Positions 17,646-26,948 of a stretch of DNA of 64,000 nucleotides are shown here, in pieces. How positions within the stretch are numbered: position 1 is the stretch's first letter; each line of letters starts with the position of its first letter. The translations under genes and the position numbers were made by a program. Under the pieces are notes generated by a model. The model made no database searches. It worked only from the letters and a program-made list of their open reading frames with translations, and was not told the origin of the DNA. Origin of the DNA: Pararhizobium gei (GTDB lineage: Bacteria > Pseudomonadota > Alphaproteobacteria > Rhizobiales > Rhizobiaceae); assembly GCF_029223885.1 (NCBI RefSeq), contig NZ_CP119409.1, forward strand, positions 3,620,501-3,684,500, written 5' to 3'.

Positions 17646-18284
17646 TCAACCCCTGAGCGCGAAGGCTTCGGCGGCAAGCCTTGTAATGCCGGCCCAATCA
17701 CCCTTTGCGACGAGATCCTTCGGCGCGACCCAGGAACCGCCGACGCAAACGACGTTCGGCAGCGACAGATACTCCCTGGCATTCGACAGGGAAATCCCTC
17801 CGGTCGGGCAGAACAGCGTTCCGGCGAGCGGGGATGACAGCGATTTCAGATAGGCCGCGCCGCCAGCCTGTTCGGCCGGGAAGAACTTCATTACCTCGTA
17901 GCCTTCCTCGCGCAAGCCCATGACCTCGCTCGCAGTGGCAGCACCCGGCAGCAAAGGAATGTCGGAATCGTTGGCCGCATCGATCAGTTCCTGCGTCGTG
18001 CCGGGGCTAACGATGAACTGCGAGCCTGCCTCGACGGCGGCTTCGAACTGAGCCGCATTGAGAATGGTTCCGGCGCCGGCCACGGCGCCTTCCACCTCGT
18101 TTGCGACAGCCCGGATGGCTTCCAGTGCCGCCGGCGTGCGCAGGGTAATCTCGATTGCCCTCAGACCGCCCGCGACCAGCGCGCGTGCCAACGGGACCGC
18201 AATCGACAGGTCATCGATGATCAGCACAGGAACGACGGGCTGCAGTTTCAGAACGGAAAGTAGGTGATCCGATTTCTTGCTCAT
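17646..18284 (-). CDS. eda: 2-dehydro-3-deoxyphosphogluconate (KDPG) aldolase
   Basis: 212 residues; cleaves KDPG to pyruvate and glyceraldehyde 3-phosphate in the Entner-Doudoroff pathway. The class I aldolase residues are readable: Glu45 in [12 protein letters not shown] at 70-73, SPGTT at 93-97, and the Schiff-base Lys133 in EVMKFFPAE. No edd or zwf is adjacent, so it is a detached eda copy. It is divergent from the CYTH gene. Confidence 0.93.
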   Translation of the reverse strand: MSKKSDHLLSVLKLQPVVPVLIIDDLSIAVPLARALVAGGLRAIEITLRTPAALEAIRAVANEVEGAVAGAGTILNAAQFEAAVEAGSQFIVSPGTTQELIDAANDSDIPLLPGAATASEVMGLREEGYEVMKFFPAEQAGGAAYLKSLSSPLAGTLFCPTGGISLSNAREYLSLPNVVCVGGSWVAPKDLVAKGDWAGITRLAAEAFALRG

Positions 18285-18455
18285 GGCGAACGCCTCTGTC
18301 TTTAAAACGATTGAAATGTGCAGTCGAAATACGCCTCCCGTCCAGATTTGTCGAGACGGAAGACGTGAATCCTATCCGATAACGGCATCGCTGTCATGAC
18401 AACCGCATCACCCGTCCGATCGGCCAGGCCATGCCTTGCTGCGGGGCGAAAATTC

Positions 18456-18461
18456 TATAAT
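18456..18461 (+). promoter_or_regulatory. consensus -10 box before the CYTH gene
   Basis: TATAAT lies 26 bp before the CYTH start codon. The only upstream -35-like hexamer (TTGCTG) is just 14 bp away, so the promoter is imperfect. AAAGGA, a plausible ribosome site, follows downstream. Confidence 0.35.
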
Positions 18462-18486
18462 CTGGCCGAAAGGATATGGGACGCGC

Positions 18487-18951
18487 ATGGCCAAGGAAAT
18501 AGAACGGAAATTTCTTGTCTCATCCGATGGCTGGCGCGCACGGGCCGATCGTGGCACATCTCTGCTTCAGGCCTATGTCGTTACGATGGACGACCGCTCG
18601 ACACGCGTCCGGTTGCTGGACGATGCCCATGCCAGATTGACGATAAAGATTGGCAGCGGGCCTCTGACACGCGACGAGTTCGAGTACGACATTCCCGTTG
18701 CCGATGCCAGAGATCTGATCGCAAAGGCGATCGGCGTCATCATCGAGAAAACCCGCTACAGGGTGGAGCACGAGGGTTTCATGTGGGAAATCGATGTCTA
18801 TGCCGGCGTCCATCTCGGACTGGTTATTGCGGAGGTTGAAATGAGGACGGAGGCCGACAAGCCTGATCTGCCTCCATGGCTGGGCACCGAAGTGACCGGC
18901 GACCCGCGCTATTCGAACCAGTCCCTTGCGACCCTCCCTGTCGGGTTTTAA
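18487..18951 (+). CDS. CYTH-domain protein (triphosphate tunnel metalloenzyme)
   Basis: 154 residues. The defining ExExK motif is at the N-terminus (Glu4, Glu6, Lys8 in KEIERKFLV), followed by paired charged strands (STRVRLLDDAHARLTIKIG, EFEYDIP, WEIDVYAG, IAEVEM) that line the beta-tunnel. Family members are inorganic triphosphatases or class IV adenylate cyclases; single-domain bacterial forms are more often triphosphatases. Stand-alone gene before a WYL regulator. Confidence 0.88.
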   Translation: MAKEIERKFLVSSDGWRARADRGTSLLQAYVVTMDDRSTRVRLLDDAHARLTIKIGSGPLTRDEFEYDIPVADARDLIAKAIGVIIEKTRYRVEHEGFMWEIDVYAGVHLGLVIAEVEMRTEADKPDLPPWLGTEVTGDPRYSNQSLATLPVGF

Positions 18952-18985
18952 GCGATCTTGCCGATCCACGGCCATATGGTGAGAC

Positions 18986-19678
18986 ATGTCACGTTCCGCC
19001 CGTTTGCTCGATCTCATCCAGCTTTTGCGCACCCATCGGCGCCCGGTCAGTGGCAGTGTTCTGGCCGAGCGCATGGGGATCAGCCTGCGCACGCTCTACC
19101 GGGATGTCGCGACGCTGCAGGCGCAGGGTGCCGATATCCAAGGCGCGCCGGGGTTCGGCTATGTCCTGCGGCCCGGTTTTCTGATGCCGCCGATGATGCT
19201 CAGTGAGGAGGAAATCGAGGCGCTGGTGCTTGGCGCCCGCTGGGTGGCGGCCTGTGCCGATGATGGACTTAAGGACGCGGCCCGCAACGCCATTACGAAG
19301 ATCGCCGCCGTACTGCCTGCCGATCTCAGGCACGAGTTGGAGACCAACTCGCTGCTCGTCTCCTCAAAACTCAGACCGAAGGTCGGCAGCACGGACATGG
19401 CCGTCCTGCGCGACGCGATCAGGCAGGGGTTCAAGCTCGACATCGGCTATGCCGATATAAATGGCCGCACGACAAGCAGGCGCGTCTGGCCCTTCGCGCT
19501 CGGCTACTTCGAGGAAACGCGCGTGCTCGCCGCCTGGTGCGAACTGCGCGACGATTTCCGCCATTTCCGCGCCGAACGGATCGGCTCCATGATCGTGACC
19601 GACCAGCGCGTGCCGCAGACGCGACAACAGCTTTTGGCCGAATGGCGGCGTGTGCACAACATCCCGAGCGACATGTAA
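18986..19678 (+). CDS. YafY-type HTH-WYL transcriptional regulator
   Basis: 230 residues. N-terminal HTH_11: RLLDLIQLLRTHRRPVSGSV followed by LAERMGISLRTLYRDVATLQ (about 6-45). A WYL-like domain occupies the C-terminal half (VWPFALGYFEETRVLAAWCE, then FRHFRAERI). The canonical WYL tripeptide is replaced by ALGYF here. WYL proteins sense nucleic acid or nucleotide ligands. The VOC gene follows after 67 bp and may be its target. Confidence 0.88.
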   Translation: MSRSARLLDLIQLLRTHRRPVSGSVLAERMGISLRTLYRDVATLQAQGADIQGAPGFGYVLRPGFLMPPMMLSEEEIEALVLGARWVAACADDGLKDAARNAITKIAAVLPADLRHELETNSLLVSSKLRPKVGSTDMAVLRDAIRQGFKLDIGYADINGRTTSRRVWPFALGYFEETRVLAAWCELRDDFRHFRAERIGSMIVTDQRVPQTRQQLLAEWRRVHNIPSDM

Positions 19679-19745
19679 TTCCTGCTGCCAGAAACTGACA
19701 GCATGCCGCGATAGACCGTCTCTGCTCATATGAGGGAGACACATC

Positions 19746-20114
19746 ATGAAAGCAGACTATATCCTCCTTGCCGTCGATAATCCGGCTGAAAGCGCCAATT
19801 TCTATCAGCTGGTATTCGGCGCCACACCACTCGAACTTTCACCCGGTTTCGCGCTTTTCGAGATGAACGAGACCACCAAGCTCGGTCTCTGGGCCAGAAA
19901 GAACATAGAGCCGAAGGTGATCGTGGATGCAGGCGGAAGCGAAATCGCCATATCCGTCGAGGGTCGCGAAAGCGTCGACTCTTTGCATTCCGAATGGATC
20001 AGGAAAGGCGTTACGATCCTGCAGGAGCCCGTGGCGATGGACTTTGGCTACACCTTTACCGGCAGCGATCCCGATGGTCACCGTTTGCGGGTCTTCACAC
20101 CGGATGGCATCTGA
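19746..20114 (+). CDS. VOC superfamily protein (glyoxalase/bleomycin-resistance fold)
   Basis: 122 residues with the paired beta-alpha-beta-beta-beta layout: YILLAVDNPAESANFYQLVF at the start and FTGSDPDGHRLRVFTPDG at the end. The C-terminal DPDGHRLRVF is the family hallmark. The usual N-terminal metal His is absent (LLAVDN), so the protein may be a non-enzymatic binder. GAGGGAGACACATC lies before the start. Probably paired with the WYL regulator upstream. Confidence 0.82.
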   Translation: MKADYILLAVDNPAESANFYQLVFGATPLELSPGFALFEMNETTKLGLWARKNIEPKVIVDAGGSEIAISVEGRESVDSLHSEWIRKGVTILQEPVAMDFGYTFTGSDPDGHRLRVFTPDGI

Positions 20115-20198
20115 GCAGGCATGCGGCCCGGAGCACGTCCGGGCCGCATTTCCTCTGGGTGATTGCACGAAAACGCCGAACGCTGTATTTCACGCCCC

Positions 20199-21143
20199 AT
20201 GACAGACAATGCACATACACCCCTGCAGGACACCGCCGGCCAATTTCTGGTAGCGGCCCTCTACCATTTCGTTGCGTTCGAGCGGTTCGCGGATTTTCGG
20301 GCTCCGCTGCAGCAGGTCTGCGACGACAACGGCGTGAAAGGCACGCTGCTTTTGGCGCATGAGGGCATAAACGGCACCATCGCCGGCACGGACACCGGCA
20401 TTCACGCCGTTCTCGCCCTCCTCCGCAGCCAACGCGAATTCTCGAGCCTGGAGCACAAGGAAAGCCGGGCATCCGCCATGCCGTTCCTGCGCATGAAGGT
20501 GCGACTGAAAAAGGAAATCGTCACCATGGGCGTCGAGGATATCGACCCCAACCGGATCGTCGGTACCTATGTTGCACCGGCGGATTGGAACGCTCTGATT
20601 TCGGATCCGGATACATTGGTCATCGACACGCGCAACGACTATGAGACGGCAATCGGCACCTTTCGCGGCGCGCTCGACCCCAAGACCAAAAGTTTCCGCG
20701 ACTTTCCGGACTGGGTGAAGAACAATCCCGGCCTGCACAATAAGCCGAAAATCGCCATGTACTGCACCGGCGGTATTCGCTGCGAAAAGGCGACGGCCTT
20801 CATGAAGGATCAGGGCTTTGAGGAGGTTTACCACCTCAAGGGCGGCATTCTGAAATATCTGGAGGACATGCCGGAAGAGGACAGCCTGTGGGATGGCGCC
20901 TGCTTCGTCTTCGACGACCGGGTCTCTGTGACCCATGGACTGAAAGAGGGAGACCACACCCTCTGCCACGCCTGCCGCCAGCCCCTGACGCCGGAGAGCC
21001 TCGCATCGCCCCACCACGAAGAAGGCGTTTCATGCGTGCACTGTTACGACACCCGCACACCGGAAGACCGGATGCGCTACCGCCAGCGCCAGCAGCAGAT
21101 CCAACTGGCGAAGAAGCGTGGTGGCAGGCATCTGGGAAGTTGA
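20199..21143 (+). CDS. trhO: tRNA uridine(34) hydroxylase, rhodanese family (TrhO/YceA)
   Basis: 314 residues from the ATG at 20199. TrhO performs oxygen-dependent 5-hydroxylation of uridine 34 in tRNA. The N-terminal acylphosphatase-like domain contains [16 protein letters not shown] (48-63). The rhodanese domain has VIDTRNDYE and the active-site loop [10 protein letters not shown] with Cys189 and Cys195. The C-terminal Cys-rich end ([16 protein letters not shown]) is typical of the family. Convergent with the beta-glucosidase. Confidence 0.92.
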   Translation: MTDNAHTPLQDTAGQFLVAALYHFVAFERFADFRAPLQQVCDDNGVKGTLLLAHEGINGTIAGTDTGIHAVLALLRSQREFSSLEHKESRASAMPFLRMKVRLKKEIVTMGVEDIDPNRIVGTYVAPADWNALISDPDTLVIDTRNDYETAIGTFRGALDPKTKSFRDFPDWVKNNPGLHNKPKIAMYCTGGIRCEKATAFMKDQGFEEVYHLKGGILKYLEDMPEEDSLWDGACFVFDDRVSVTHGLKEGDHTLCHACRQPLTPESLASPHHEEGVSCVHCYDTRTPEDRMRYRQRQQQIQLAKKRGGRHLGS

Positions 21144-21186
21144 ACGTCGCAGTGTCGGGTGTTCCCGATCGTCGCCTGGAGATCGG

Positions 21187-21235
21187 GGAGGCTTCCCCCC
21201 TCTGTCGGCGGCGCCGACAGAGGGGGGAAGCCTCC
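21187..21235. repeat. perfect 24-bp-arm inverted repeat, RIME-like element and probable bidirectional terminator
   Basis: Arms 21187-21210 and 21212-21235 are exact reverse complements with a single unpaired base at 21211. Each arm contains the CTTCCCCCCTCTGTCGGCG core. It lies between convergent trhO (+) and the beta-glucosidase (-). The core resembles the palindromic intergenic units (RIME) scattered in rhizobial genomes. As RNA it would form a very stable hairpin from either strand. Confidence 0.8.
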
Positions 21236-21259
21236 TAGATTTCAGCCGTCGCCAAGGTA

Positions 21260-22636
21260 TCACCCGCCAACCGCATGATTACCCTTCGGAAACTGCTGGG
21301 CCAGTTCCTTGTACCAGTGTCCGCTCTTCTTGATCGTGCGGACCTGTGTATCATAGTCCACGTGAACAATACCGAAGCGCATCGTGTAACCCTCGGCCCA
21401 TTCGAAATTGTCCATCAGGCTCCAGGCAAAATAGCCCTTCATCGGATAGCCCTCCGAAATCAGGTCGGCCGTAACGGCGAGGTGCTCGGCGATGTAGTCG
21501 AGCCTTGGCTGATCGTCGACGACGCCGTTTTCGACGCCCATATTATAGGCCGCGCCATTCTCGGTGATGTAACAATCCGGCAATGAATAGCGTTCGTTGA
21601 CGGTGCGGATGAGATCGCCCAGCGCCTGCGGAAAGATTTCCCAGCCGATATCGGTCTTTTCCGGACTGACGAAGGACGCTGCAACAGTTGCCGGGAATTC
21701 CGCGCCCTCGGCCGGATCGTGGGACACGCGCATCGGCGTGTAGTAATTGACGCCCCACCAGTCGATCGCCTGGCTTATCGTCTCCATGTCGCCATCCTCG
21801 ATCCGAGGCATGCGATGGCCGAGGGCGGAGAGGAACCGGTCAGGGTATTCGCCCTTGAAGATCGGACCGAAGAAGGCGCCGTTGTGGAAGTCGAAGGCCC
21901 GCTCTGCCGCGGCCTGATCCTCCGCGCTGTCGCTGCCGGCATAGACATGCATGGGGTTGATGACGATGCCGACGGGCAGGTTCGGCTGTGTCTCACGGAT
22001 GGTCGCCACGCCCAGCCCATGAGCCAGATTGGTGAAATGCAGCGCATGCAACGCTGCATCCATGTTGCGCTCGCCGGGAGCGTGGATGCCATAGAGATGG
22101 CTGAGCCAGACGGAGCACCAGGGCTCATTGAATGTCGCCACCGCATCGAGGCGATCGCCGAGCCGGGCAATCACCGTCTTGGCATAGCGCTGGTAGGCAT
22201 AGGCCGTGGAACGCGCCGTCCATCCGCCGTCACCCATCAGCGCCAGCGGCAGGTCCCAATGATAGAGCGTTGCGAAAGCCTTGATATTGCGTGCTTTCAG
22301 GCCATCGACGAGACGATCGTAGAAATCCAGGCCCTTCTCGTTGATCGGGCCGGTGCCTTCCGGGATGATACGCGGCCAGGCGATCGAGAAGCGGTAGGCC
22401 TCGACGCCAAGGCTCTTGATCAGATCGAGATCTTCATCCAGACGGTTGTAGTGATCGCAGGCCGTGTCGCCATTGTCGCGGTTGTGCACCCGGCCCGGCA
22501 TGTTGGAGAAGGCATCCCAGATGGACGGCTTGCGGCCATCGGCCTTGGTCGCACCCTCGATCTGGAACGAGGCCGTCGCCACGCCGAAAATGAAATCGCC
22601 GGGAAAGCGTGCTGCAAGGGTCTTGGGGTCGGTCAT
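21260..22636 (-). CDS. bglA: beta-glucosidase, glycoside hydrolase family 1
   Basis: 458 residues; hydrolyses terminal beta-D-glucosyl (or galactosyl) residues. Retaining catalytic pair: acid/base Glu171 in ATFNEPW and nucleophile Glu359 in YITENGA. QIEGA (25-29) and the C-terminal WSLMDNFEWAEGY aglycone/glycone motifs are present. No signal peptide, so cytoplasmic. The start at 22634-22636 has CGGAGTATTCC upstream. A perfect operator palindrome lies 24 bp before the start, implying LacI-type repression; the regulator gene is not adjacent. Confidence 0.94.
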   Translation of the reverse strand: MTDPKTLAARFPGDFIFGVATASFQIEGATKADGRKPSIWDAFSNMPGRVHNRDNGDTACDHYNRLDEDLDLIKSLGVEAYRFSIAWPRIIPEGTGPINEKGLDFYDRLVDGLKARNIKAFATLYHWDLPLALMGDGGWTARSTAYAYQRYAKTVIARLGDRLDAVATFNEPWCSVWLSHLYGIHAPGERNMDAALHALHFTNLAHGLGVATIRETQPNLPVGIVINPMHVYAGSDSAEDQAAAERAFDFHNGAFFGPIFKGEYPDRFLSALGHRMPRIEDGDMETISQAIDWWGVNYYTPMRVSHDPAEGAEFPATVAASFVSPEKTDIGWEIFPQALGDLIRTVNERYSLPDCYITENGAAYNMGVENGVVDDQPRLDYIAEHLAVTADLISEGYPMKGYFAWSLMDNFEWAEGYTMRFGIVHVDYDTQVRTIKKSGHWYKELAQQFPKGNHAVGG

Positions 22637-22660
22637 GGAATACTCCGGATGGACGGCATA

Positions 22661-22676
22661 ACTGCAACGTTGCAGT
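22661..22676. promoter_or_regulatory. LacI-type operator before the beta-glucosidase
   Basis: ACTGCAACGTTGCAGT is a perfect 16-bp palindrome with the central CG typical of LacI/GalR-family operators. On the minus strand a TTGACA -35 hexamer is at 22694-22699, 17 bp upstream, so the operator would cover the -10 region and block the promoter. Confidence 0.65.
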
Positions 22677-22751
22677 AAAATGGTCTGTGAAAATGTCAAC
22701 CGCGCGTTTTGCGAAACGCGGTAGGATTTGTTCGGGACAAAGATGCGATAT

Positions 22752-23051
22752 TCATGTTTCAGGAAAAAGAATGGCTTCATAGTCCTGGACGCCATTCGGT
22801 ATGTGCAGGATTTCGATCCTGTCTGCGCCGACTGTATAAAAGATCAGGTAGCCGCGATAAGGACGCCTTCGAACGCCGGAATTCGCGTAGCGCGGAACAA
22901 GCGGAAAAGCATGCGGCGATTGGGACAACCGCTCGCAGCGATCGATCAACTCCCGAACAAAGGTTACTGCACGCGCCGGGTTATCATGGGAGATATAATC
23001 CGCGATAGTCTCGATATCCGCCTCGGCTGCGTCGGTAAAAACGACGATCAC
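22752..23051 (-). CDS. parE: ParE/RelE-superfamily toxin
   Basis: 99 residues, toxin of a type II toxin-antitoxin pair. The pattern matches ParE: VVFTDAAEADIETIADYISH at the N-terminus, then FVRELIDRCERLSQSPHAFP, RRRPYRGYLIFYTV and IEILHIPNGVQDYEAIL. ParE proteins poison DNA gyrase; RelE-type mRNA cleavage is less likely given this sequence type. It overlaps parD by 4 bp and is translated after it. Confidence 0.88.
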   Translation of the reverse strand: MIVVFTDAAEADIETIADYISHDNPARAVTFVRELIDRCERLSQSPHAFPLVPRYANSGVRRRPYRGYLIFYTVGADRIEILHIPNGVQDYEAILFPET

Positions 23052-23311
23052 GAATCGCCGTCTTTCATCCCACCTTCATATTTCGCGACAAGGCGTGCGA
23101 GCACATCCTTGGCAGGTTTCACTCGGCCAGCCTCTACATCCGCAAGCCCGCGGGCGATCGAAAGATCGAGTGCGGCCAGTCTCTTCTCGCGGTCCTCGAT
23201 CATCCGGACACCTTCTCGCAGCACTTCGCTTCGAGACTTGTAGCGCCCGTTTGCCACCAGATCGGTCACATAGTCTTCCAAATGCTGCCCAAGGTTCGCG
23301 CTGCTCGCCAT
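23048..23311 (-). CDS. parD: ParD-family antitoxin
   Basis: 87 residues. The N-terminal ribbon-helix-helix region (SANLGQHLEDYVTDLVANGR, then YKSRSEVLREGVRMIEDREK) is typical of the ParD/CopG antitoxins, with a charged C-terminal tail that binds the toxin. AAAGG precedes the ATG. The antitoxin gene comes first and overlaps the toxin by 4 bp, the usual order, so the pair looks intact. Confidence 0.88.
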   Translation of the reverse strand: MASSANLGQHLEDYVTDLVANGRYKSRSEVLREGVRMIEDREKRLAALDLSIARGLADVEAGRVKPAKDVLARLVAKYEGGMKDGDS

Positions 23312-23347
23312 GCCCTTTCCTTTCTGCCAGCCAAGGAGACAATAATA

Positions 23348-23358
23348 GTTAGCATAAC
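23348..23358. promoter_or_regulatory. small inverted repeat in the parDE promoter region
   Basis: GTTAGCATAAC (4-bp arms, 3-base centre) lies 37 bp before parD, directly next to a TATTAT -10-like hexamer read on the minus strand. It could be the autoregulatory ParD site, but it is short. Confidence 0.3.
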
Positions 23359-23389
23359 AGCAAGCGCGAACCGGATAAAGCCCGGCAGA

Positions 23390-24574
<1,185 letters not shown>

Positions 24575-24641
24575 TGTGTTTCTCCCTTGAATTTCTGAGT
24601 TTGCGGAGGGCTACCCCGCCTCAAACGGAATGGTCTGAGCC

Positions 24642-25694
24642 TCAAAGCCCCAGCATGCGCCGGTTGGCTGCATCGTCCGTGCCGCTATCGGCAAAATCGT
24701 CGAATGCCTTTTCCGTCACTCGGATGATGTGATGCCTAACGAACTCGGCGCCTTCGCGCGCGCCGTCTTCCGGGTGCTTGAGCGCGCATTCCCATTCGAC
24801 CACGGCCCAGCCGTCGAAGTCATTGGCCGTCAGTTTCGAGAATACGGCGCCGAAATCGACCTGGCCGTCGCCCGGTGAGCGGAACCGTCCGGCCCGATTG
24901 ACCCAGCCCTGGTAACCGCCATAGACGCCCTGGCGTCCCGTCGGATTGAACTCCGCGTCCTTGACGTGGAACATCTTGATGCGCTCGTGGTAGATGTCGA
25001 TGTTCTCCAGATAATCCAGGCACTGAAGGATATAGTGCGAGGGATCGTAGAGCATGTTGGCGCGAGGATGGTTGCCGACGCGATCAAGAAACATCTCGAA
25101 CGTCACGCCATCGTGCAGATCCTCGCCGGGATGGATTTCATAGGCGACATCGACGCCGCAGTCTTCAGCATGATCGAGGATCGGCTTCCAGCGGCGCGCC
25201 AGTTCGTCAAACGCGGTCTCCACCAGACCGGCCGGGCGTTGTGGCCACGGATACATGAAGGGCCAGGCAAGCGCGCCGGAAAAAGTCGCATGCGCCTTGA
25301 TGCCGAGATGCTGTGACGCGGTCAGCGCCATCTTCACCTGTTCGACCGCCCATTCCTGCCGCGCCTTCGGATTGCCGCGCACTTCCGGCGCCGCAAAACC
25401 GTCGAAAGCCTCGTCATAAACCGGGTTGACCGCGACCAGCTGGCCTTGGAGATGGGTCGAAAGCTCGGTCACTTCGATACCGTTTTCCCGTGCCTTGCCG
25501 GCAAATTCGTCGCAATAATCCTTTGAGGATGCGGCTTGTTTCAGGTCGATCAGCTGACTGGCCCATGTCGGGACCTGAACACCGATATAGCCGCAGTCTG
25601 CAGCCCATTTGGTGATGGAATCCCAGGAATTGAAAGGAGCGGCATCACCCGCGAACTGCCCGAGAAAAAGCGCCGGGCCCTTGATGGTCTTCAT
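24642..25694 (-). CDS. sugar phosphate isomerase/epimerase, xylose-isomerase-like TIM barrel
   Basis: 350 residues from the ATG at 25692-25694 behind GGAGGAGACGACAG. AP-endonuclease-2/xylose-isomerase-like TIM barrel with metal ligands visible in AYEIHPGEDLHDG, MLYDPSHYILQ, MFHVKDAEFNP and VVEWECA. First gene of an operon with the MocA-type dehydrogenase. An operator-like palindrome 63 bp upstream nearly matches the one before the xylose-operon regulator, so it may belong to the same regulon. Confidence 0.88.
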   Translation of the reverse strand: MKTIKGPALFLGQFAGDAAPFNSWDSITKWAADCGYIGVQVPTWASQLIDLKQAASSKDYCDEFAGKARENGIEVTELSTHLQGQLVAVNPVYDEAFDGFAAPEVRGNPKARQEWAVEQVKMALTASQHLGIKAHATFSGALAWPFMYPWPQRPAGLVETAFDELARRWKPILDHAEDCGVDVAYEIHPGEDLHDGVTFEMFLDRVGNHPRANMLYDPSHYILQCLDYLENIDIYHERIKMFHVKDAEFNPTGRQGVYGGYQGWVNRAGRFRSPGDGQVDFGAVFSKLTANDFDGWAVVEWECALKHPEDGAREGAEFVRHHIIRVTEKAFDDFADSGTDDAANRRMLGL

Positions 25695-25757
25695 CTGTCG
25701 TCTCCTCCGTCGAAAGAATGACCGCTCGCCCCGGCCACTGAAACACTTTGAACCATC

Positions 25758-25777
25758 TCTGGTGTACGTACATCCGA
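25758..25777. promoter_or_regulatory. LacI-type operator candidate before the isomerase-dehydrogenase operon
   Basis: TCTGGTGTACGTACATCCGA is an imperfect palindrome (8 of 10 base pairs match) centred on TAC/GTA. It is identical at 17 of 20 positions to 36656-36675 before the xyl regulator gene. This suggests binding by the same LacI-family protein. Confidence 0.55.
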
Positions 25778-25879
25778 TAGTAATGGCTTGACCTGAAACG
25801 TTACAGGGAGACGGGAAACTAGCACGTTTGCGCCTACCGGCAATCTGCCTCAGATCAAATTTCAGAAAAACTCCCCGAC

Positions 25880-25914
25880 AAAAAGCTGCCCGCAGCGTCA
25901 TGCCACGGGCAGCT
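25880..25914 (-). terminator. rho-independent terminator of the ABC transporter operon
   Basis: Read on the minus strand, AGCTGCCCG and CGGGCAGCT form a 9-bp perfect stem with a 13-base loop, followed directly by a T-run. It begins 18 bp past the stop of the substrate-binding protein gene and separates that operon from the isomerase operon. Confidence 0.85.
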
Positions 25915-25931
25915 CAGATGTCAGGCCCGGA

Positions 25932-26885
25932 TCAGAACGGTGAATCGGGGAAGTAGAAGTCCTTGGCATTTTCCTTGGTGACGAGCGTCGCGTCGATCGT
26001 ATAGACGCCGCGAACCGGAACCTGACCGTAGAAATTGGCAACGGTCATCTCGAGCGCCGTACCGACCATTGCTGGCGGATAAAGCACATCGACCGGGATC
26101 ATCTTGTCGCCGTCCATGACCTTCTTGATCATGTCCTTCGAGCCGGCACCGGCCACGACATACTGGATGTCGGTGCGCTTGGCCTGATCGATCGCCTGCA
26201 GCACGCCGACAGCCATATCGTCGTCCTGGCACCAGACCACGTCGATCTTCGGATATTTGGTCAGATAATCCTGCATGACCTTGAAAGCGTCGTCACGGTT
26301 CCAGTTGCCGAACTGACGATCGAGAACCTTCACATTGGAGCCTTCGATGCCCTTGTCGAAACCGTCCTGGCGCTGCTGATCGATCGGGATCGGCAAGCCC
26401 CGGATGATCACCACTTCGGCGTCCGGCGTGGTTGCCTTGATATACTCGCCGGCCGTCTGGCCGAGCGCCGGATTGTTGCCCGCCACATAGAGGTCACGGA
26501 CCGTATTGTCGTTGACCGACGGTGCGCGATCGACGATGGCGACGAACGTGCCCTTGCTCTTGACTTCCTTGATGGCATTGACCAGCGGATCCGGATCGGA
26601 TGGCAGGATCACGAGCGCATCGATGCCCTGGGTCTCGAGATCCTGTACGGCATTCGCCTGGCTGGCCGGATCCGGCGAGGTCTTGACGATGACGTTGAGG
26701 CCCGGATGCTGTTCCATCAATAGCTTTGCGACACGCTCGGCATGGAAGACCACACCGGACGTCCAGCCATGGTCGGCGGCCGGGATCGAAACGCCGATCG
26801 TGACCTTCTTTTCCTCCTGCGCGTTGGCGACGCCTGTCAGCGCCATCATGGCGACTGCGGCAACGCCGAATAGTCCTTTACGCAT
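25932..26885 (-). CDS. sugar ABC transporter substrate-binding protein (RbsB-like)
   Basis: 317 residues, periplasmic. The signal peptide MRKGLFGVAAVAMMALTGVA is cut after NAQ or before QEEK. The periplasmic-binding-protein type I pattern is clear: VTIGVSIPAADHGWTSGV, IDALVILPSDPDPLVNAIKE (about 92-111), and VWCQDDDMAVGVLQAID. AGGGAGAG precedes the start. Last gene of the transporter operon (ATPase, permease, binding protein). The sugar is not identifiable; the neighbourhood suggests a pentose or polyol. Confidence 0.92.
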   Translation of the reverse strand: MRKGLFGVAAVAMMALTGVANAQEEKKVTIGVSIPAADHGWTSGVVFHAERVAKLLMEQHPGLNVIVKTSPDPASQANAVQDLETQGIDALVILPSDPDPLVNAIKEVKSKGTFVAIVDRAPSVNDNTVRDLYVAGNNPALGQTAGEYIKATTPDAEVVIIRGLPIPIDQQRQDGFDKGIEGSNVKVLDRQFGNWNRDDAFKVMQDYLTKYPKIDVVWCQDDDMAVGVLQAIDQAKRTDIQYVVAGAGSKDMIKKVMDGDKMIPVDVLYPPAMVGTALEMTVANFYGQVPVRGVYTIDATLVTKENAKDFYFPDSPF

Positions 26886-26948
26886 GTTCTCTCTCCCTAG
26901 CAGTTCAGGTCATTTTTCTTGAAGCGGGCGACCCATGGACCCGCCAGT

